Positions 46,339-59,753 of a DNA stretch of 64,000 nt are shown here, one piece after another. The notes beneath the pieces are model-generated. The model was not told where the DNA came from, ran no database searches, and worked only from the letters and a program-made list of their open reading frames with translations. Position 1 is the stretch's first letter; every line of letters starts with the position of its first letter. The position numbers were made by a program, and so were the translations under genes. Origin of the DNA: an endosymbiont of Bathymodiolus septemdierum str. Myojin knoll (lineage in GTDB: Bacteria > Pseudomonadota > Gammaproteobacteria > PS1 > Pseudothioglobaceae); contig NZ_AP013042.1 of NCBI RefSeq assembly GCF_001547755.1, positions 496,001 through 560,000 of the forward strand. Reading direction: 5' to 3'.

Positions 46339-47301
46339 ATGCATAAATCTTCAGTAGCACCGATGATGGATTGGACCGATAGGCATTGTCGATTTTTTCA
46401 CAGATTGTTATCAAAAGAAGTGCAATTATGGAGTGAGATGGTGACCAGTAAGGCAATTTTGCACGGGGATAAAAATCGCTTACTGGATTATAGTGCGGCG
46501 GAACATCCGCTGGTGTTGCAGTTAGGTGGGAGTGAGCCACAGGAGATGGCGGACTGTGCGAAGATTGCACAGCAGTGGGGGTATGATGAAGTTAATATTA
46601 ATGTCGGGTGTCCGTCGGATAGGGTGCAATCGGGGCGTTTTGGGGCATGTCTAATGCAAACGCCAAAGGTAGTGGCGCAGTGTGTGGATGCGATGAGGCA
46701 GGCATGCGATATACCAGTGAGTGTGAAGTCACGGATTGGCGTGGATGAAATGGAAAGTTATGAGGAATTGGTAGATTTTGTCACTCAGGTGAGTGAGGCA
46801 GGGTGCGATAATTTTGTAGTACATGCAAGAAAAGCCTGGTTAAAGGGATTGAGTCCTAAGGAAAATCGCACGGTTCCGCCGTTGAATTATGAGTGGGTTT
46901 ATCAGTTGAAGCGGGATTTTCCACAGTTGATAATTGGGATTAATGGTGGAATTGCCAATATTACAGAGGCGAAAGAGCATTTGCAGCAAGTGGACAGTGT
47001 TATGTTGGGGCGTTCGGCGTATCATCAGCCGTATTTGTTGAGTGCAGTAGATGGGCAGATTTATGGCAAAAAAACGGACATATTGTCGCGTGAACAAGTA
47101 TTATTGCAATTTATTGAATATATGAAAAAGCAAAATGCCCAAGGCGTGCCAATTCGGTCAATGACGCGACATATTTTGGGTTTGTATCACGCACAACCGA
47201 ATGCCCGGAAGTTTAAACAGTTGTTGAGTGGCAAGACGGTTAAGTTGACGCATTTGTATGCATGGTTGGATTTTGTAGATGGGGTGGAATTAAGTGGCTA
47301 A
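46339..47301 (+). CDS. dusA: tRNA-dihydrouridine synthase A
   Basis: 320 residues from ATG 46339: MHKSSVAPMMDWTDRHCRFFHRLL is the DusA N-terminus. NINVGCPSDRVQSGRFGACLM contains the catalytic Cys, and ARKAWLKGLSPKENR, GINGGI and VMLGRSAYHQP are DusA signatures. It reduces U20/U20a in tRNA with FMN and NADPH. A TTG at 46315 would add eight residues, and no strong ribosome binding site decides between them. It overlaps the ftsA GTG start by 8 nt. Confidence 0.94.
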   Translation: MHKSSVAPMMDWTDRHCRFFHRLLSKEVQLWSEMVTSKAILHGDKNRLLDYSAAEHPLVLQLGGSEPQEMADCAKIAQQWGYDEVNINVGCPSDRVQSGRFGACLMQTPKVVAQCVDAMRQACDIPVSVKSRIGVDEMESYEELVDFVTQVSEAGCDNFVVHARKAWLKGLSPKENRTVPPLNYEWVYQLKRDFPQLIIGINGGIANITEAKEHLQQVDSVMLGRSAYHQPYLLSAVDGQIYGKKTDILSREQVLLQFIEYMKKQNAQGVPIRSMTRHILGLYHAQPNARKFKQLLSGKTVKLTHLYAWLDFVDGVELSG

Positions 47302-48556
47302 AAGACATTCTAATGAGCATTATATTGTTGCTATTGATATCGGTAGCAGTAAAATTGTGGTTTTATTTGCAGAAGAGGGTGCGGGGGGCAGGTTGGAGAT
47401 TTTTGGCCAAGCACAAGGTCGATCGGCTGGCGTTCGCAGGGGTCAAATTGTTGATATAGAAGCGACATCTATGGCTGTTCGGGCGGTTGCAGAAAAAGCT
47501 TACTTAAGTTGTAATACCAATATTGGGGGTGCGACAATTAATATTTCAGACCCAAACCTCAGGGTCTTTAATCTCACTACAAATACACATATGGATAATA
47601 GTGGCAGGGTTAAGGAAGCTGATGTAAAAAGAGTTATTAAGACGGCTGAAAGCGTCAAAATAGCAAAAGCTGAACGCCATATTAGCAGTGTAACACAGCA
47701 TTATATTTTGGATAAGGACCCACATACCGGGCAAGGTGTTGTTGTTAGGCAACCGATTGGCGAAGAGGCAGAGATGCTAGAAGTGAATATGCACATTGTC
47801 GTCGCATCTGAACAGGGGGTGAAAAACATTGAAAGCAGTATTGAGTTAAATGATATAAAAGTGCTTCATGTTGTACCCAGTTCAATGGCAAGTAGTGAGC
47901 CTTATTTGACCCAAGATCAAAAAGATGATGGCGTGTGCTTGGTTGATATTGGTTCGGGTGTAATGGATTTATCAGTCTTTAAAAATGGCAGCATTGTACA
48001 TAGTGAGGTGATTCAACGGGGCGCAGAGAGTGTTACGAGTGATATTGCTGATGCTTTTAATACGACTTTTGAGGAGGCAGAGCGTCTAAAATTAAAATAT
48101 GGACAGGCGCAAATTACCCTTCCTGGAGAGGATAAACTCATTGAGTTTCAGCAAGTTAACGATATAAACGATTATTATTTATCACACCAATCTTTGATTA
48201 AAGTGATTGAATTGGCTTATTTAGATTTGTTTAAATTGATTAGAAATAGATTGAATAATGGAAAATATTATCGTTCCCTCAAAGAGGGGTTCGTTTTGGT
48301 GGGCGGAGGTGTTAAAATTGAAAACTGCGATAAGCTAATGTCTGGTCTTTTTAAAAAGAAGGTTAGAATCGGACATGTTAATACAGGTTTAATTCGCGTA
48401 AATACCAATTCAGTCTCTTCAAACGATGATTTGTTAGCGCCAGAATATGCTTGTGCACTTGGTCTGTTGCTGTTTGAGAATGACGAACATGGGCTTAAAG
48501 AGCGGCAATCTGTCAATAAAGCAGGATTTATCAAAAAACTTAAACTAAAATTTTAA
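47294..48556 (+). CDS. ftsA: Cell division actin-like protein FtsA
   Basis: 420 residues from GTG 47294. Actin-fold signatures: [18 protein letters not shown] (phosphate 1), [20 protein letters not shown] (phosphate 2) and [18 protein letters not shown] (adenosine loop). The 1C domain follows [19 protein letters not shown], and the C-terminus ends in a basic amphipathic helix ([10 protein letters not shown]) expected to tether it to the membrane. FtsA anchors FtsZ and recruits later divisome proteins. It is flanked by dusA and lpxC, with neither ftsQ upstream nor ftsZ downstream. Confidence 0.95.
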   Translation: MAKRHSNEHYIVAIDIGSSKIVVLFAEEGAGGRLEIFGQAQGRSAGVRRGQIVDIEATSMAVRAVAEKAYLSCNTNIGGATINISDPNLRVFNLTTNTHMDNSGRVKEADVKRVIKTAESVKIAKAERHISSVTQHYILDKDPHTGQGVVVRQPIGEEAEMLEVNMHIVVASEQGVKNIESSIELNDIKVLHVVPSSMASSEPYLTQDQKDDGVCLVDIGSGVMDLSVFKNGSIVHSEVIQRGAESVTSDIADAFNTTFEEAERLKLKYGQAQITLPGEDKLIEFQQVNDINDYYLSHQSLIKVIELAYLDLFKLIRNRLNNGKYYRSLKEGFVLVGGGVKIENCDKLMSGLFKKKVRIGHVNTGLIRVNTNSVSSNDDLLAPEYACALGLLLFENDEHGLKERQSVNKAGFIKKLKLKF

Positions 48557-48557
48557 T

Positions 48558-49475
48558 ATGATTAAACAAAGAACAATCAAAAAATCCGTTAAAGCGCGAG
48601 GTATTGGCATTCATAGTGGTAATATCATTAATATGACGCTTATTCCTGCGAAAACCGACCACGGCGTAGTTTTCAGGCGTATGGATGCAGGCGGTAAATT
48701 GGTCAGAGCACATAATGCCTTTGTAAATGAGGTGGTATTGTCAACCAGTATCGAGGATGAAGGGGTTAAGATTTCGACGGTTGAGCATTTAATGAGTGCA
48801 TTTTCTGCACTTGGAATTGACAATGTTTTAGTGGAATTAGATTCATTCGAAGTGCCGATTATGGACGGTTCATCAGCACCGTTTATTTTTTTGGTACAAT
48901 CGGCGGGGATTGAAGAGCAGGATGAGGCTAAAAAATTCTTTGTCATTAAAGATACAGTGCGGGTAGAAAATAACGGATCTTGGGCGCAAGTGTCACCTTA
49001 TGAGGGCTTTAAAGTGAGTCTTGAGATTGATTTTAACCACAAGAAAGTAAAAGAAAGCGGGCAAAAACTCAGCATTGATTTTGCGAAAAAATCTTATTTG
49101 AAAGAGATTTCTAGGGCGAGAACTTTTGGCTATGCGAAGGATGTGCAAACCTTGCAAGAAAATAACCTAGCACTAGGTGCAAGTATGGATAATGCGATTG
49201 CTTTGAGTGACGATGATGTTTTGAATGAGGAGGGGATGCGCTATGAGAATGAATTTGTTAAGCATAAGATTTTGGATATTGTTGGTGATTTGTATTTGCT
49301 CGGTGGCAATTTGATTGGACATTATGAGGGTTATAAAACTGGACATTTTCTCAATGACCAATTATTATCAACTATTTTAGATCGACCAGAAACCTGGTCA
49401 ATTGAGACTTTTAAAACCAAAGATTCACCGATTCAATTCTATTCAGAAGATTGGCAAAATTCACTTAAAACATAG
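48558..49475 (+). CDS. lpxC: UDP-3-O-acyl-N-acetylglucosamine deacetylase
   Basis: 305 residues: [19 protein letters not shown], the zinc motif [17 protein letters not shown] with its His, [23 protein letters not shown] and the second zinc region [16 protein letters not shown] (H..D). LpxC commits UDP-acyl-GlcNAc to lipid A. It starts one base after the ftsA stop, the slot where ftsZ normally sits in the dcw cluster. A strong terminator follows. Confidence 0.97.
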   Translation: MIKQRTIKKSVKARGIGIHSGNIINMTLIPAKTDHGVVFRRMDAGGKLVRAHNAFVNEVVLSTSIEDEGVKISTVEHLMSAFSALGIDNVLVELDSFEVPIMDGSSAPFIFLVQSAGIEEQDEAKKFFVIKDTVRVENNGSWAQVSPYEGFKVSLEIDFNHKKVKESGQKLSIDFAKKSYLKEISRARTFGYAKDVQTLQENNLALGASMDNAIALSDDDVLNEEGMRYENEFVKHKILDIVGDLYLLGGNLIGHYEGYKTGHFLNDQLLSTILDRPETWSIETFKTKDSPIQFYSEDWQNSLKT

Positions 49476-49477
49476 CT

Positions 49478-49503
49478 ACCTTAGGTATAATTCTAAGGTT
49501 TTT
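49478..49503 (+). terminator. Intrinsic terminator after lpxC
   Basis: ACCTTAG (49478-49484) pairs with CTAAGGT (49493-49499) across an 8-base loop, followed by a run of T residues to 49503. It lies three bases after the lpxC stop. The loop contains TATAAT, which might also serve as a -10 for ilvI, though no -35 is evident. Confidence 0.75.
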
Positions 49504-49520
49504 CCAACTCAACAAAAGCA

Positions 49521-51254
49521 ATGAAGTTAAATGGCGCTCAAATATTGATAAATTGCCTTCAAAGTGAAGGCATTGATCATATCTTTGGCTATCCTGGGGG
49601 TGCCGTCTTGCATATTTACGATGCATTGGATGCCTGCATGGAAATTAAGCATATTTTAGTTCGTCATGAGCAGGGTGCTGTGCATGCAGCTGATGGCTAT
49701 GCGAGAACCAGTGGTAAATGTGGTGTGGCATTGGTAACTTCAGGTCCAGGATTGACTAATGCGGTGACAGGCATTGCTACCGCACATATGGATTCCATTC
49801 CAATGGTGGTGATTTCTGGTCAAGTGTCTTCAGCAGTGATTGGCAATGATGCATTCCAGGAAGTTGATGCTGTGGGTATCACGCGTTCTTGTGTTAAACA
49901 TAATTTTTTGGTGACCAATATTGATGATTTGGCATTGATTGTTAAAAAAGCCTTTTACATTGCTACTACAGGTCGCCCTGGCCCAGTTTTGATTGACATT
50001 ACTAAAGATACCACGATTGCCACTACGGAATTTTCTGGCTATCCTGAAACCATTGAAATGCGTTCTTATAACCCTAAAATTAAGGTTGAAGCAAGTCAAA
50101 TTGAAGCGGCAATCGCCTTAATCACACAAGCGAAAAAGCCGATTATTTATTCGGGTGGTGGCAGTGTGATTGGTAATGCCGATGCCGAATTGATTGCTTT
50201 TACTAAGCGCACGGGCTTTCCAATTACGCAAACTTTGATGGGTTTGGGTGCATTTCCTGCAACGGATAAACAATCTCTTGGCATGCTAGGGATGCACGGA
50301 ACTTACGAAGCTAATATGAGCATGCACGATTCGGATTGTATTGTTGCGGTGGGCGCACGATTTGATGACCGTATTACCGGTAATTTAGATTTATTCTGTC
50401 CGTATGCGAAGATTATCCATATTGATATTGACCCATCTTCGGTGGGTAAAACCGTAGGTGTTGATGTTGCTATTATTGGGCAAGTAACGGATGCATTAAA
50501 TGCATTGATGGCTGGCTTGAAAGACAAACAGATGGCAGATATTAGTGCGTGGTGGAAGCAGATTGAAAAATGGCGAGCCGTTGATTCAATGACTTACCAA
50601 ACCAAAGCAGGCGTAATTAAGCCGCAAAGCGTGATTGAAGCCTTGTATGAAGTGACTAAGGGTGAAGCGATTGTAACTTCTGATGTGGGACAGCACCAAA
50701 TGTGGGCAGCACAATATTATCCATTTGACAAGCCTCGTCGCTGGATTAACTCTGGTGGTTTGGGCACCATGGGCTTTGGCTTGCCAGCAGCAATGGGTGC
50801 GAAATTAGCCCAGCCTGATTTAGATGTAGCGTGCGTTACGGGCGAAGGTAGTATTCAAATGATGACGCAAGAGTTATCAACGATGTTGCAATATAATACA
50901 CCTGTTAAAATCATTAATTTAAACAATGGCTACTTAGGCATGGTCAGACAATGGCAAGAGTTTTTCTATGAGAAACGCTATTCAATGTCGTATATGGATG
51001 CCTTGCCTGATTTTGTTAAATTGGCAGAAAGTTATGGGCATATCGGCATTAAGGTTGAGAAAGAAGAAGATTTAATGCCTGCTTTGAAGCGTGCTTTTGC
51101 AGAAAAAAACAGAACGGTATTTTTAGATATTTTAACCGACCCAAGTGAGAATGTGTTCCCAATGATTCCATCTGGCGCAGGGCATCATGAGATGTTGTTG
51201 GCAGGGCGTGATGAAATGGCATCAACAAATGACGAGGGGCTGAATTTAGTTTAG
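49521..51254 (+). CDS. ilvI: Acetolactate synthase large subunit
   Basis: 577 residues of the thiamine-diphosphate AHAS family: FGYPGGAVLHIYDAL, the catalytic Glu in VRHEQGAVHAADGYAR, SGPGLTNAVTGIATAHMDSIP, and the ThDP/Mg motif TGEGSIQMMTQELSTMLQYNTPVKIINLNN (GDGS..N type, here GEGS, quoted in part). It condenses pyruvate into acetolactate or acetohydroxybutyrate for Val, Leu and Ile. It is followed 8 nt later by the regulatory subunit ilvH, then ilvC. Confidence 0.96.
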   Translation: MKLNGAQILINCLQSEGIDHIFGYPGGAVLHIYDALDACMEIKHILVRHEQGAVHAADGYARTSGKCGVALVTSGPGLTNAVTGIATAHMDSIPMVVISGQVSSAVIGNDAFQEVDAVGITRSCVKHNFLVTNIDDLALIVKKAFYIATTGRPGPVLIDITKDTTIATTEFSGYPETIEMRSYNPKIKVEASQIEAAIALITQAKKPIIYSGGGSVIGNADAELIAFTKRTGFPITQTLMGLGAFPATDKQSLGMLGMHGTYEANMSMHDSDCIVAVGARFDDRITGNLDLFCPYAKIIHIDIDPSSVGKTVGVDVAIIGQVTDALNALMAGLKDKQMADISAWWKQIEKWRAVDSMTYQTKAGVIKPQSVIEALYEVTKGEAIVTSDVGQHQMWAAQYYPFDKPRRWINSGGLGTMGFGLPAAMGAKLAQPDLDVACVTGEGSIQMMTQELSTMLQYNTPVKIINLNNGYLGMVRQWQEFFYEKRYSMSYMDALPDFVKLAESYGHIGIKVEKEEDLMPALKRAFAEKNRTVFLDILTDPSENVFPMIPSGAGHHEMLLAGRDEMASTNDEGLNLV

Positions 51255-51262
51255 AGACATAT

Positions 51263-51745
51263 ATGAGACATATTATTTCAATACAATTAGAAAATGAATC
51301 GGGTGCATTGTCAAGAGTGGCAGGTTTGTTTTCAGCGCGTGGTTTTAACATTGAGTCGCTTACAGTGGCGCCGACCAACGATGCAACACTGTCTCGTATG
51401 ACCATTGTTAGTATCGGCGATGATGATATCATTGAGCAAATTGTTAAGCAATTAGATAAGTTAATTGATGTTGTGACGGTGACGAATTTGACTGCGACTG
51501 AACATATTGAACGAGAGTTAGCACTGGTGAAAATTGATGTAGATACAAGTACGCAAGCGGATATTGATAAACATATTGATGAATATGCGGGCAAGATAGT
51601 GGATGTAAATGAAAATACTTATACCGTGGAAATCGCGGGCAAAAGTCAAAGAGTGAATGATTTCTTAGCATCGCTTGATGCGACGAAAATTTTAGAAGTT
51701 TCAAGAACAGGCGTCACTGGCGTTTGTCAGAAAAGAGAATATTAA
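51263..51745 (+). CDS. ilvH: Acetolactate synthase small (regulatory) subunit
   Basis: 160 residues: MRHIISIQLENESGALSRVAGLFSARGFNIESLTVAPTND (quoted in part) is the N-terminal ACT domain that binds valine for feedback inhibition; the C-terminal ACT-like domain ends with LDATKILEVSRTGVTGVCQ, strongly conserved in IlvH. It activates the IlvI catalytic subunit encoded just upstream and confers valine sensitivity. Confidence 0.96.
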   Translation: MRHIISIQLENESGALSRVAGLFSARGFNIESLTVAPTNDATLSRMTIVSIGDDDIIEQIVKQLDKLIDVVTVTNLTATEHIERELALVKIDVDTSTQADIDKHIDEYAGKIVDVNENTYTVEIAGKSQRVNDFLASLDATKILEVSRTGVTGVCQKREY

Positions 51746-51748
51746 TAA

Positions 51749-52771
<1,023 letters not shown>

Positions 52772-52785
52772 AAAGACTTAAAAAA

Positions 52786-52810
52786 ACGCTCAACTCAGTT
52801 GGGCGTTTTT
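52786..52810 (+). terminator. Intrinsic terminator after ilvC
   Basis: ACGCTCAAC (52786-52794) pairs with GTTGGGCGT (52798-52806) around a TCA loop, one G-U pair included, followed by TTTTT to 52810. It is preceded by an A run, so it may work for both strands, although no gene on the other strand needs it. Confidence 0.88.
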
Positions 52811-52845
52811 ATTGGAACAAAGTTTAGAACGAGGGAGTGTTTAGA

Positions 52846-53592
52846 ATGGCAGATAAAAAACTGAGAAGAGGGGTGTATTTACTTCCTAATGTTTTAACGA
52901 CATTTGGACTTTTCTCAGGTTTTTTTGCGATTATTCTAGCAACCAAGGGTCAATATGCGGAAGCGGCAATTGCTATTTTTGTAGCAATGTTGTGGGATGG
53001 TTTAGATGGTCGTGTTGCACGAATGACAAATACGCAAAGTGCGTTTGGCGAACAATATGACTCTATGGCAGATATGGTGTCGTTTGGTGTCGCTCCTGCA
53101 TTGTTAATCTATTTTTGGCAATTTGAAAGCATTGGTAAGATTGGCTGGATAGGGGCTTTCATTTATACGGCTTCTGGTGCGTTGCGTTTGGCGCGTTTTA
53201 ATACGCAAATCGGTGTTCAAGATAAGCGTTATTTCCAAGGTCTACCCTCACCCGCTGCCGCCGCTTTAATCGCTGGTTTAGTTTGGACCAAAGAAACGAT
53301 TGGTATTACGCCGTATGACCAGTATTTATTGATCGTCAGTTGGGTCATCTTGGTTGGCGCTGGTGTGTTAATGGTGAGCAATGTTCGCTACGCTAGTTTT
53401 AAGGAAATCAATCTAAAGGGCAGGTCGTCGTTTAAGTGGTTGCTGATTGCTATTGCGGTCATTGTTGTAATTACCTTGTGGCCACATACTGTTTTATTTG
53501 TATTTTTCTTTATTTATACACTGTCAGGTTTGATTATGACAGTGATTGATGTGCGTAAAAAACGCGCCTTGAAGAAAAAAGCGAGAAGTTAA
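52846..53592 (+). CDS. pssA: CDP-diacylglycerol-serine O-phosphatidyltransferase
   Basis: 248 residues from ATG 52846, with GAGGGAG at 52831-52837. The CDP-alcohol phosphotransferase motif is DGLDGRVARMTNTQSAFGEQYDSMAD (DGx2ARx8Gx3Dx3D, ends quoted). About six to eight membrane helices follow, with a basic C-terminus (KKRALKKKARS). It makes phosphatidylserine, the precursor of phosphatidylethanolamine. The position between ilvC and leuA is a recurrent gammaproteobacterial arrangement. Confidence 0.94.
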   Translation: MADKKLRRGVYLLPNVLTTFGLFSGFFAIILATKGQYAEAAIAIFVAMLWDGLDGRVARMTNTQSAFGEQYDSMADMVSFGVAPALLIYFWQFESIGKIGWIGAFIYTASGALRLARFNTQIGVQDKRYFQGLPSPAAAALIAGLVWTKETIGITPYDQYLLIVSWVILVGAGVLMVSNVRYASFKEINLKGRSSFKWLLIAIAVIVVITLWPHTVLFVFFFIYTLSGLIMTVIDVRKKRALKKKARS

Positions 53593-53605
53593 TAAAATTT
53601 TCAGT

Positions 53606-53690
53606 TATAATTCATTTTATGAAAAATCAACACGAATTTTTTAACCCTAAAAACACTCTCCTAGTGTTACGATTATTACCGTAAGGTAAT
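53606..53690 (+). promoter_or_regulatory. Candidate leucine attenuation-type leader region of leuA
   Basis: A perfect TATAAT (53606-53611) is followed eight bases later by a small ORF rich in leucine codons (53619-53684). The hairpin ATTACC-GTAA-GGTAAT (53675-53690, GNRA-type loop) overlaps its last codons and stop. Another 78 nt separate this from leuA. The -35 is poor and no terminator hairpin with a T run is visible before leuA, so classical attenuation is not proven. Confidence 0.45.
53619..53684 (+). CDS. leuL: Putative leu leader peptide (21 codons)
   Basis: ATG at 53619 opens a 21-codon ORF whose end reads NTLLVLRLLP before TAA, giving CTC CTA GTG TTA CGA TTA TTA: five leucine codons in seven, using mostly rare-type codons CTA/CTC/TTA. 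Clusters of codons for the end product are the hallmark of attenuator leader peptides, and the next gene is leuA. A ribosome binding site is not obvious; the TATAAT spacing would even permit a leaderless transcript. It could also be chance in 150 bp of non-coding DNA. Confidence 0.4.
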   Translation: MKNQHEFFNPKNTLLVLRLLP

Positions 53691-53768
53691 CTATCATCTC
53701 GTATTGCTGAAAGGCAAACGCATAAATACATAAGTAACACAACAATAAACGATACAGGAGAGACAAAA

Positions 53769-55301
53769 ATGTCCAACAAACTAATTATTTTTGACACAAC
53801 ACTAAGGGATGGAGAGCAATCCCCTGGGGCGTCAATGACCAAGGACGAAAAAATACGCATTGCCAAAGTGCTAGAAAAAATGCGTGTTGATGTTATTGAA
53901 GCCGGATTTGCCATTGCTTCAGTGGGTGATTTTGAAGCGGTTAAAGCTGTTGCTAATATTATTAAAGATTCAACCATCTGTTCGCTCGCCCGTGCATTAG
54001 ACAAAGACATTGACCGCGCAGGGGAAGCACTTAAAGGTGCTAACTCATCTCGCATTCATACCTTCATTGCCACCAGTGATATTCACATGAAGATGAAACT
54101 AAATATGACACCTGACCAAGTGGTAGATCAAGCGGTGCGCGCGGTAACGCGTGCGAGAAACTGGACGGATGATGTAGAATTTTCTCCAGAAGATGCAGGA
54201 CGCAGTGACGAAGATTTTCTTTGCCGTGTGATTGAAGCGGCAATTAATGCGGGTGCAACCACGATTAACATCCCTGATACCGTAGGCTACAATATGCCAC
54301 ATCAGTTTGGTGAAACTATTAAGAATTTGATTGAGCGCATCCCTAATTCTGACAAAGCAATTTTTTCCGCACATTGTCATAATGATTTGGGACTTGCTGT
54401 TGCCAATTCACTCTCAGCAGTATTGAATGGTGCGCGACAAGTAGAATGTACCATTAACGGCTTGGGAGAGCGAGCAGGTAATAGTTCCCTTGAGGAAGTA
54501 GTGATGGCAGTGCGCACCCGGCAAGATGTATTTGCTTGCGATACCAATATTGATACAACGCAAATTCTACCGGCTTCTCGTTTAGTTTCAAGTGTAACAG
54601 GTTTTATCGTGCAACCAAATAAGGCCATTGTGGGTGCGAATGCCTTTGCTCACGAAGCGGGTATTCATCAAGATGGCGTGTTAAAACACCGTGAGACTTA
54701 CGAAATCATGCGGGCTGAAGATGTCGGTTGGAATGCTAATCAATTGGTAATGGGTAAGCATTCAGGTAGAAATGCCTTCAAAGTAAGACTAAATGAATTG
54801 GGCGTTGAATTTGATTCTGACAAAAGTTTAAATGATTCCTTTACCCGTTTTAAAGAACTGGCTGATAAAAAACATGAAATTTTTGATGAAGATTTGCAGG
54901 CATTAGTATCAGAAGCGCAAACTAAAGACCATGAAAGCATTAAATTGATTTCACTTAAGGTGTCTAGTGAAACAGGTGAAAAAAATGCAGCAAAAGTACA
55001 GCTTTCCATTAACGGCGAAGAAAAAACAGCCACCGCTAAAACTTCGGGTGCTGTTGATGCGACTTTTAGCGCTATTAGTTCATTGCTTGATACGGATGTT
55101 AATTTGCAACTTTATTCAGTCTCTAATGTCACCCAAGGTACTGACGCACTTGGTGAGGTTAGTGTGCGCCTTGAATTCGATGGTCGCATTGTTAATGGAC
55201 AAGGTGCGGATACTGATATTATTATTGCCAGTGCTAAAGCCTATATTAATGGACTGAATAAATTTTTAGTTGCCACTGACAAAGCGCATCCGCAAGTATG
55301 A
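53769..55301 (+). CDS. leuA: 2-isopropylmalate synthase
   Basis: 510 residues. HMGL-like TIM barrel: [19 protein letters not shown] with the metal-binding [33 protein letters not shown] and [15 protein letters not shown]. The C-terminal LeuA dimer/allosteric domain (about 380-510) that binds leucine is complete. It condenses acetyl-CoA with 2-oxoisovalerate, the first committed step to leucine. AGGAG precedes the start. It overlaps the next ORF by 4 nt (ATGA). Confidence 0.96.
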   Translation: MSNKLIIFDTTLRDGEQSPGASMTKDEKIRIAKVLEKMRVDVIEAGFAIASVGDFEAVKAVANIIKDSTICSLARALDKDIDRAGEALKGANSSRIHTFIATSDIHMKMKLNMTPDQVVDQAVRAVTRARNWTDDVEFSPEDAGRSDEDFLCRVIEAAINAGATTINIPDTVGYNMPHQFGETIKNLIERIPNSDKAIFSAHCHNDLGLAVANSLSAVLNGARQVECTINGLGERAGNSSLEEVVMAVRTRQDVFACDTNIDTTQILPASRLVSSVTGFIVQPNKAIVGANAFAHEAGIHQDGVLKHRETYEIMRAEDVGWNANQLVMGKHSGRNAFKVRLNELGVEFDSDKSLNDSFTRFKELADKKHEIFDEDLQALVSEAQTKDHESIKLISLKVSSETGEKNAAKVQLSINGEEKTATAKTSGAVDATFSAISSLLDTDVNLQLYSVSNVTQGTDALGEVSVRLEFDGRIVNGQGADTDIIIASAKAYINGLNKFLVATDKAHPQV

Positions 55302-55735
55302 ACCAACGACAACGCAGTGATTATTTAGAAGCACTTGGTGTGCCATATTTTTTATACGCTGACACCGATGTTGCTGGTGCCACTCAAAAAACATCTGCAC
55401 CCAAGGTATTGGTGAAAATTGATACGCAATGTTTGGTAGTTGAGTCTCAAAATTCACACTCATTCTGTCAAACAGGCAAAACCCAAGATTTTTTATTTAA
55501 AATGTTAACTGCAATTGGATTGAAAGTGGACGATGTTCAGTGCGTTAGTACCAATGATTTATCGTCGACATTAGAAAAATATAACGCCAAAACGGTATTG
55601 TTGATGGGCAGTAATTTACAGTCATCCTCTACGCAACATTTTAGCACTCATCATCCAAGTGAAATTTTAGCCAAAGAATTTCTTAAGCGAGAGGCGTGGG
55701 AAGTATTGAAAAAGGTGCAAGCATGCCTAAAGTAG
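55298..55735 (+). CDS. HolD/uracil-DNA-glycosylase-fold-like hypothetical protein
   Basis: 145 residues. The N-terminus [21 protein letters not shown] and the C-terminus [23 protein letters not shown] resemble the small UDG-fold proteins annotated as DNA polymerase III psi (HolD) in some gammaproteobacteria: the HPS..L......KR.AW..L ending is shared. [10 protein letters not shown] could be the central strand. If HolD, it links the clamp loader to SSB through chi. Catalytic residues of true uracil glycosylases are not seen. It overlaps leuA by 4 nt and queH by 13 nt. Confidence 0.45.
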   Translation: MNQRQRSDYLEALGVPYFLYADTDVAGATQKTSAPKVLVKIDTQCLVVESQNSHSFCQTGKTQDFLFKMLTAIGLKVDDVQCVSTNDLSSTLEKYNAKTVLLMGSNLQSSSTQHFSTHHPSEILAKEFLKREAWEVLKKVQACLK

Positions 55736-56427
55736 ATTACAGCTTAACGGGCTATAACCGCCCTAAATTGGAAACTCCTAATGGCGAGAAAAAACTATTA
55801 ATGCATTCTTGCTGTGCTCCTTGTGCAGGTGAAATTATGGAGGCTTTGGCGGCATCTGAAATTGATACGACGATTTTCTTTTATAATCCAAATATTCATC
55901 CAAGAGAAGAATATGAATTGCGCAAAGAAGAAAACATTCGTTTTGCCGAAAAATTAGGCATGCCGTTTATTGATGCCGATTATGATAAAGACAACTGGTT
56001 TAAGCGTACCGAAGGGCAAGAAAATGCACCTGAACGCGGCGAACGCTGCACCACTTGTTTTGATATGCGTTTTGAAGTTACTGCGCAATATGCTAAGGAT
56101 AACGGTTTTAATTTAATTTCTTCAACTTTGGGTATTTCTCGTTGGAAAGATATGGATCAAATCAACAACTGCGGCGTAAGAGCCGTTAACCCATTTGAAG
56201 GTGTTGCTTATTGGGATTTTAACTGGCGCAAGCAAGGGGGTTCGTCAAGAATGCTAGAATTATCTAAGCGTGAATCGTTCTATCAGCAAGAATACTGCGG
56301 TTGTGTTTATTCTCTGCGTGATACTAATCTTTGGCGTGTTTCTCGTGGTAGAGAAAAAATCAAGCGAGGGGTGAAATTTTATAAGCAGGCAATGGATGCG
56401 CTTAGTTTAAATAACACCAAAGAATAA
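55723..56427 (+). CDS. queH: Epoxyqueuosine reductase QueH
   Basis: 234 residues from ATG 55723. The QueH (formerly DUF208) signature is clear: [18 protein letters not shown] with adjacent Cys-Cys and Cxx[32 protein letters not shown], and [13 protein letters not shown]. The cysteines bind an Fe-S cluster and a second metal. QueH reduces epoxyqueuosine to queuosine in tRNA, replacing QueG. tgt, the first enzyme acting on tRNA in this pathway, lies about 1.9 kb downstream on the same strand. The start at 55696 would overlap the upstream ORF further. Confidence 0.93.
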   Translation: MPKVDYSLTGYNRPKLETPNGEKKLLMHSCCAPCAGEIMEALAASEIDTTIFFYNPNIHPREEYELRKEENIRFAEKLGMPFIDADYDKDNWFKRTEGQENAPERGERCTTCFDMRFEVTAQYAKDNGFNLISSTLGISRWKDMDQINNCGVRAVNPFEGVAYWDFNWRKQGGSSRMLELSKRESFYQQEYCGCVYSLRDTNLWRVSRGREKIKRGVKFYKQAMDALSLNNTKE

Positions 56428-56492
56428 ATATAAGAGAGCAGCACATTAACTCATCACTTATCAGTGGTCTTCAAGGGCTATTTTAATTAACG

Positions 56493-59387
<2,895 letters not shown>

Positions 59388-59388
<1 letters not shown>

Positions 59389-59753
59389 TGAGTAAGCGAT
59401 TATTATTTTTTGTTGATGAGGGCGGTTTTGATGATTTCACACCTTTATTTCAGCAGTTGGGTTTTACTGTAGATTTTGAAGATTCTCAAAGAAAAGCGAC
59501 CAAATTAGCCAAGAAAAATCAATACGCCGTCTTGGTCGCTGAATTTAGTCACAATCCAGAGTTCCGTGACCGCGTCAGTAATATCGAATCTTTATTGGCA
59601 ACTTTAGAAGGCAGCTCACCCGATGCTAGGATTATCATTTTGTACGATGAAATCAACCAACCGCAACTAGAGCAACTCAAAGCACGCTATAAAATGGATA
59701 AAACGCTGTCTTTTCCAATTCAAGAGGTGCAGTTACAAAGCAGTCTTGGCTAA
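59388..59753 (+). CDS. Hypothetical protein, receiver-like alpha/beta fold
   Basis: 121 residues, no confident family. It opens KRLLFFVDEGGFDDFTPLFQQLGFTVDFE, and alternating strands and helices follow with AVLVAEFSH, ARIIILYDE and TLSFPI, a pattern like a degenerate response-regulator receiver domain but lacking the full acidic triad and Lys. Its ATG overlaps the tgt stop (TAATG), so it is co-translated with tgt. It converges with mrdA, overlapping it by 21 nt. Confidence 0.6.

Noticed and set aside
49486-49491. TATAAT in the lpxC terminator loop as the ilvI promoter
   Set aside because: No recognisable -35 at 16-18 bp; the match may be chance in AT-rich DNA.
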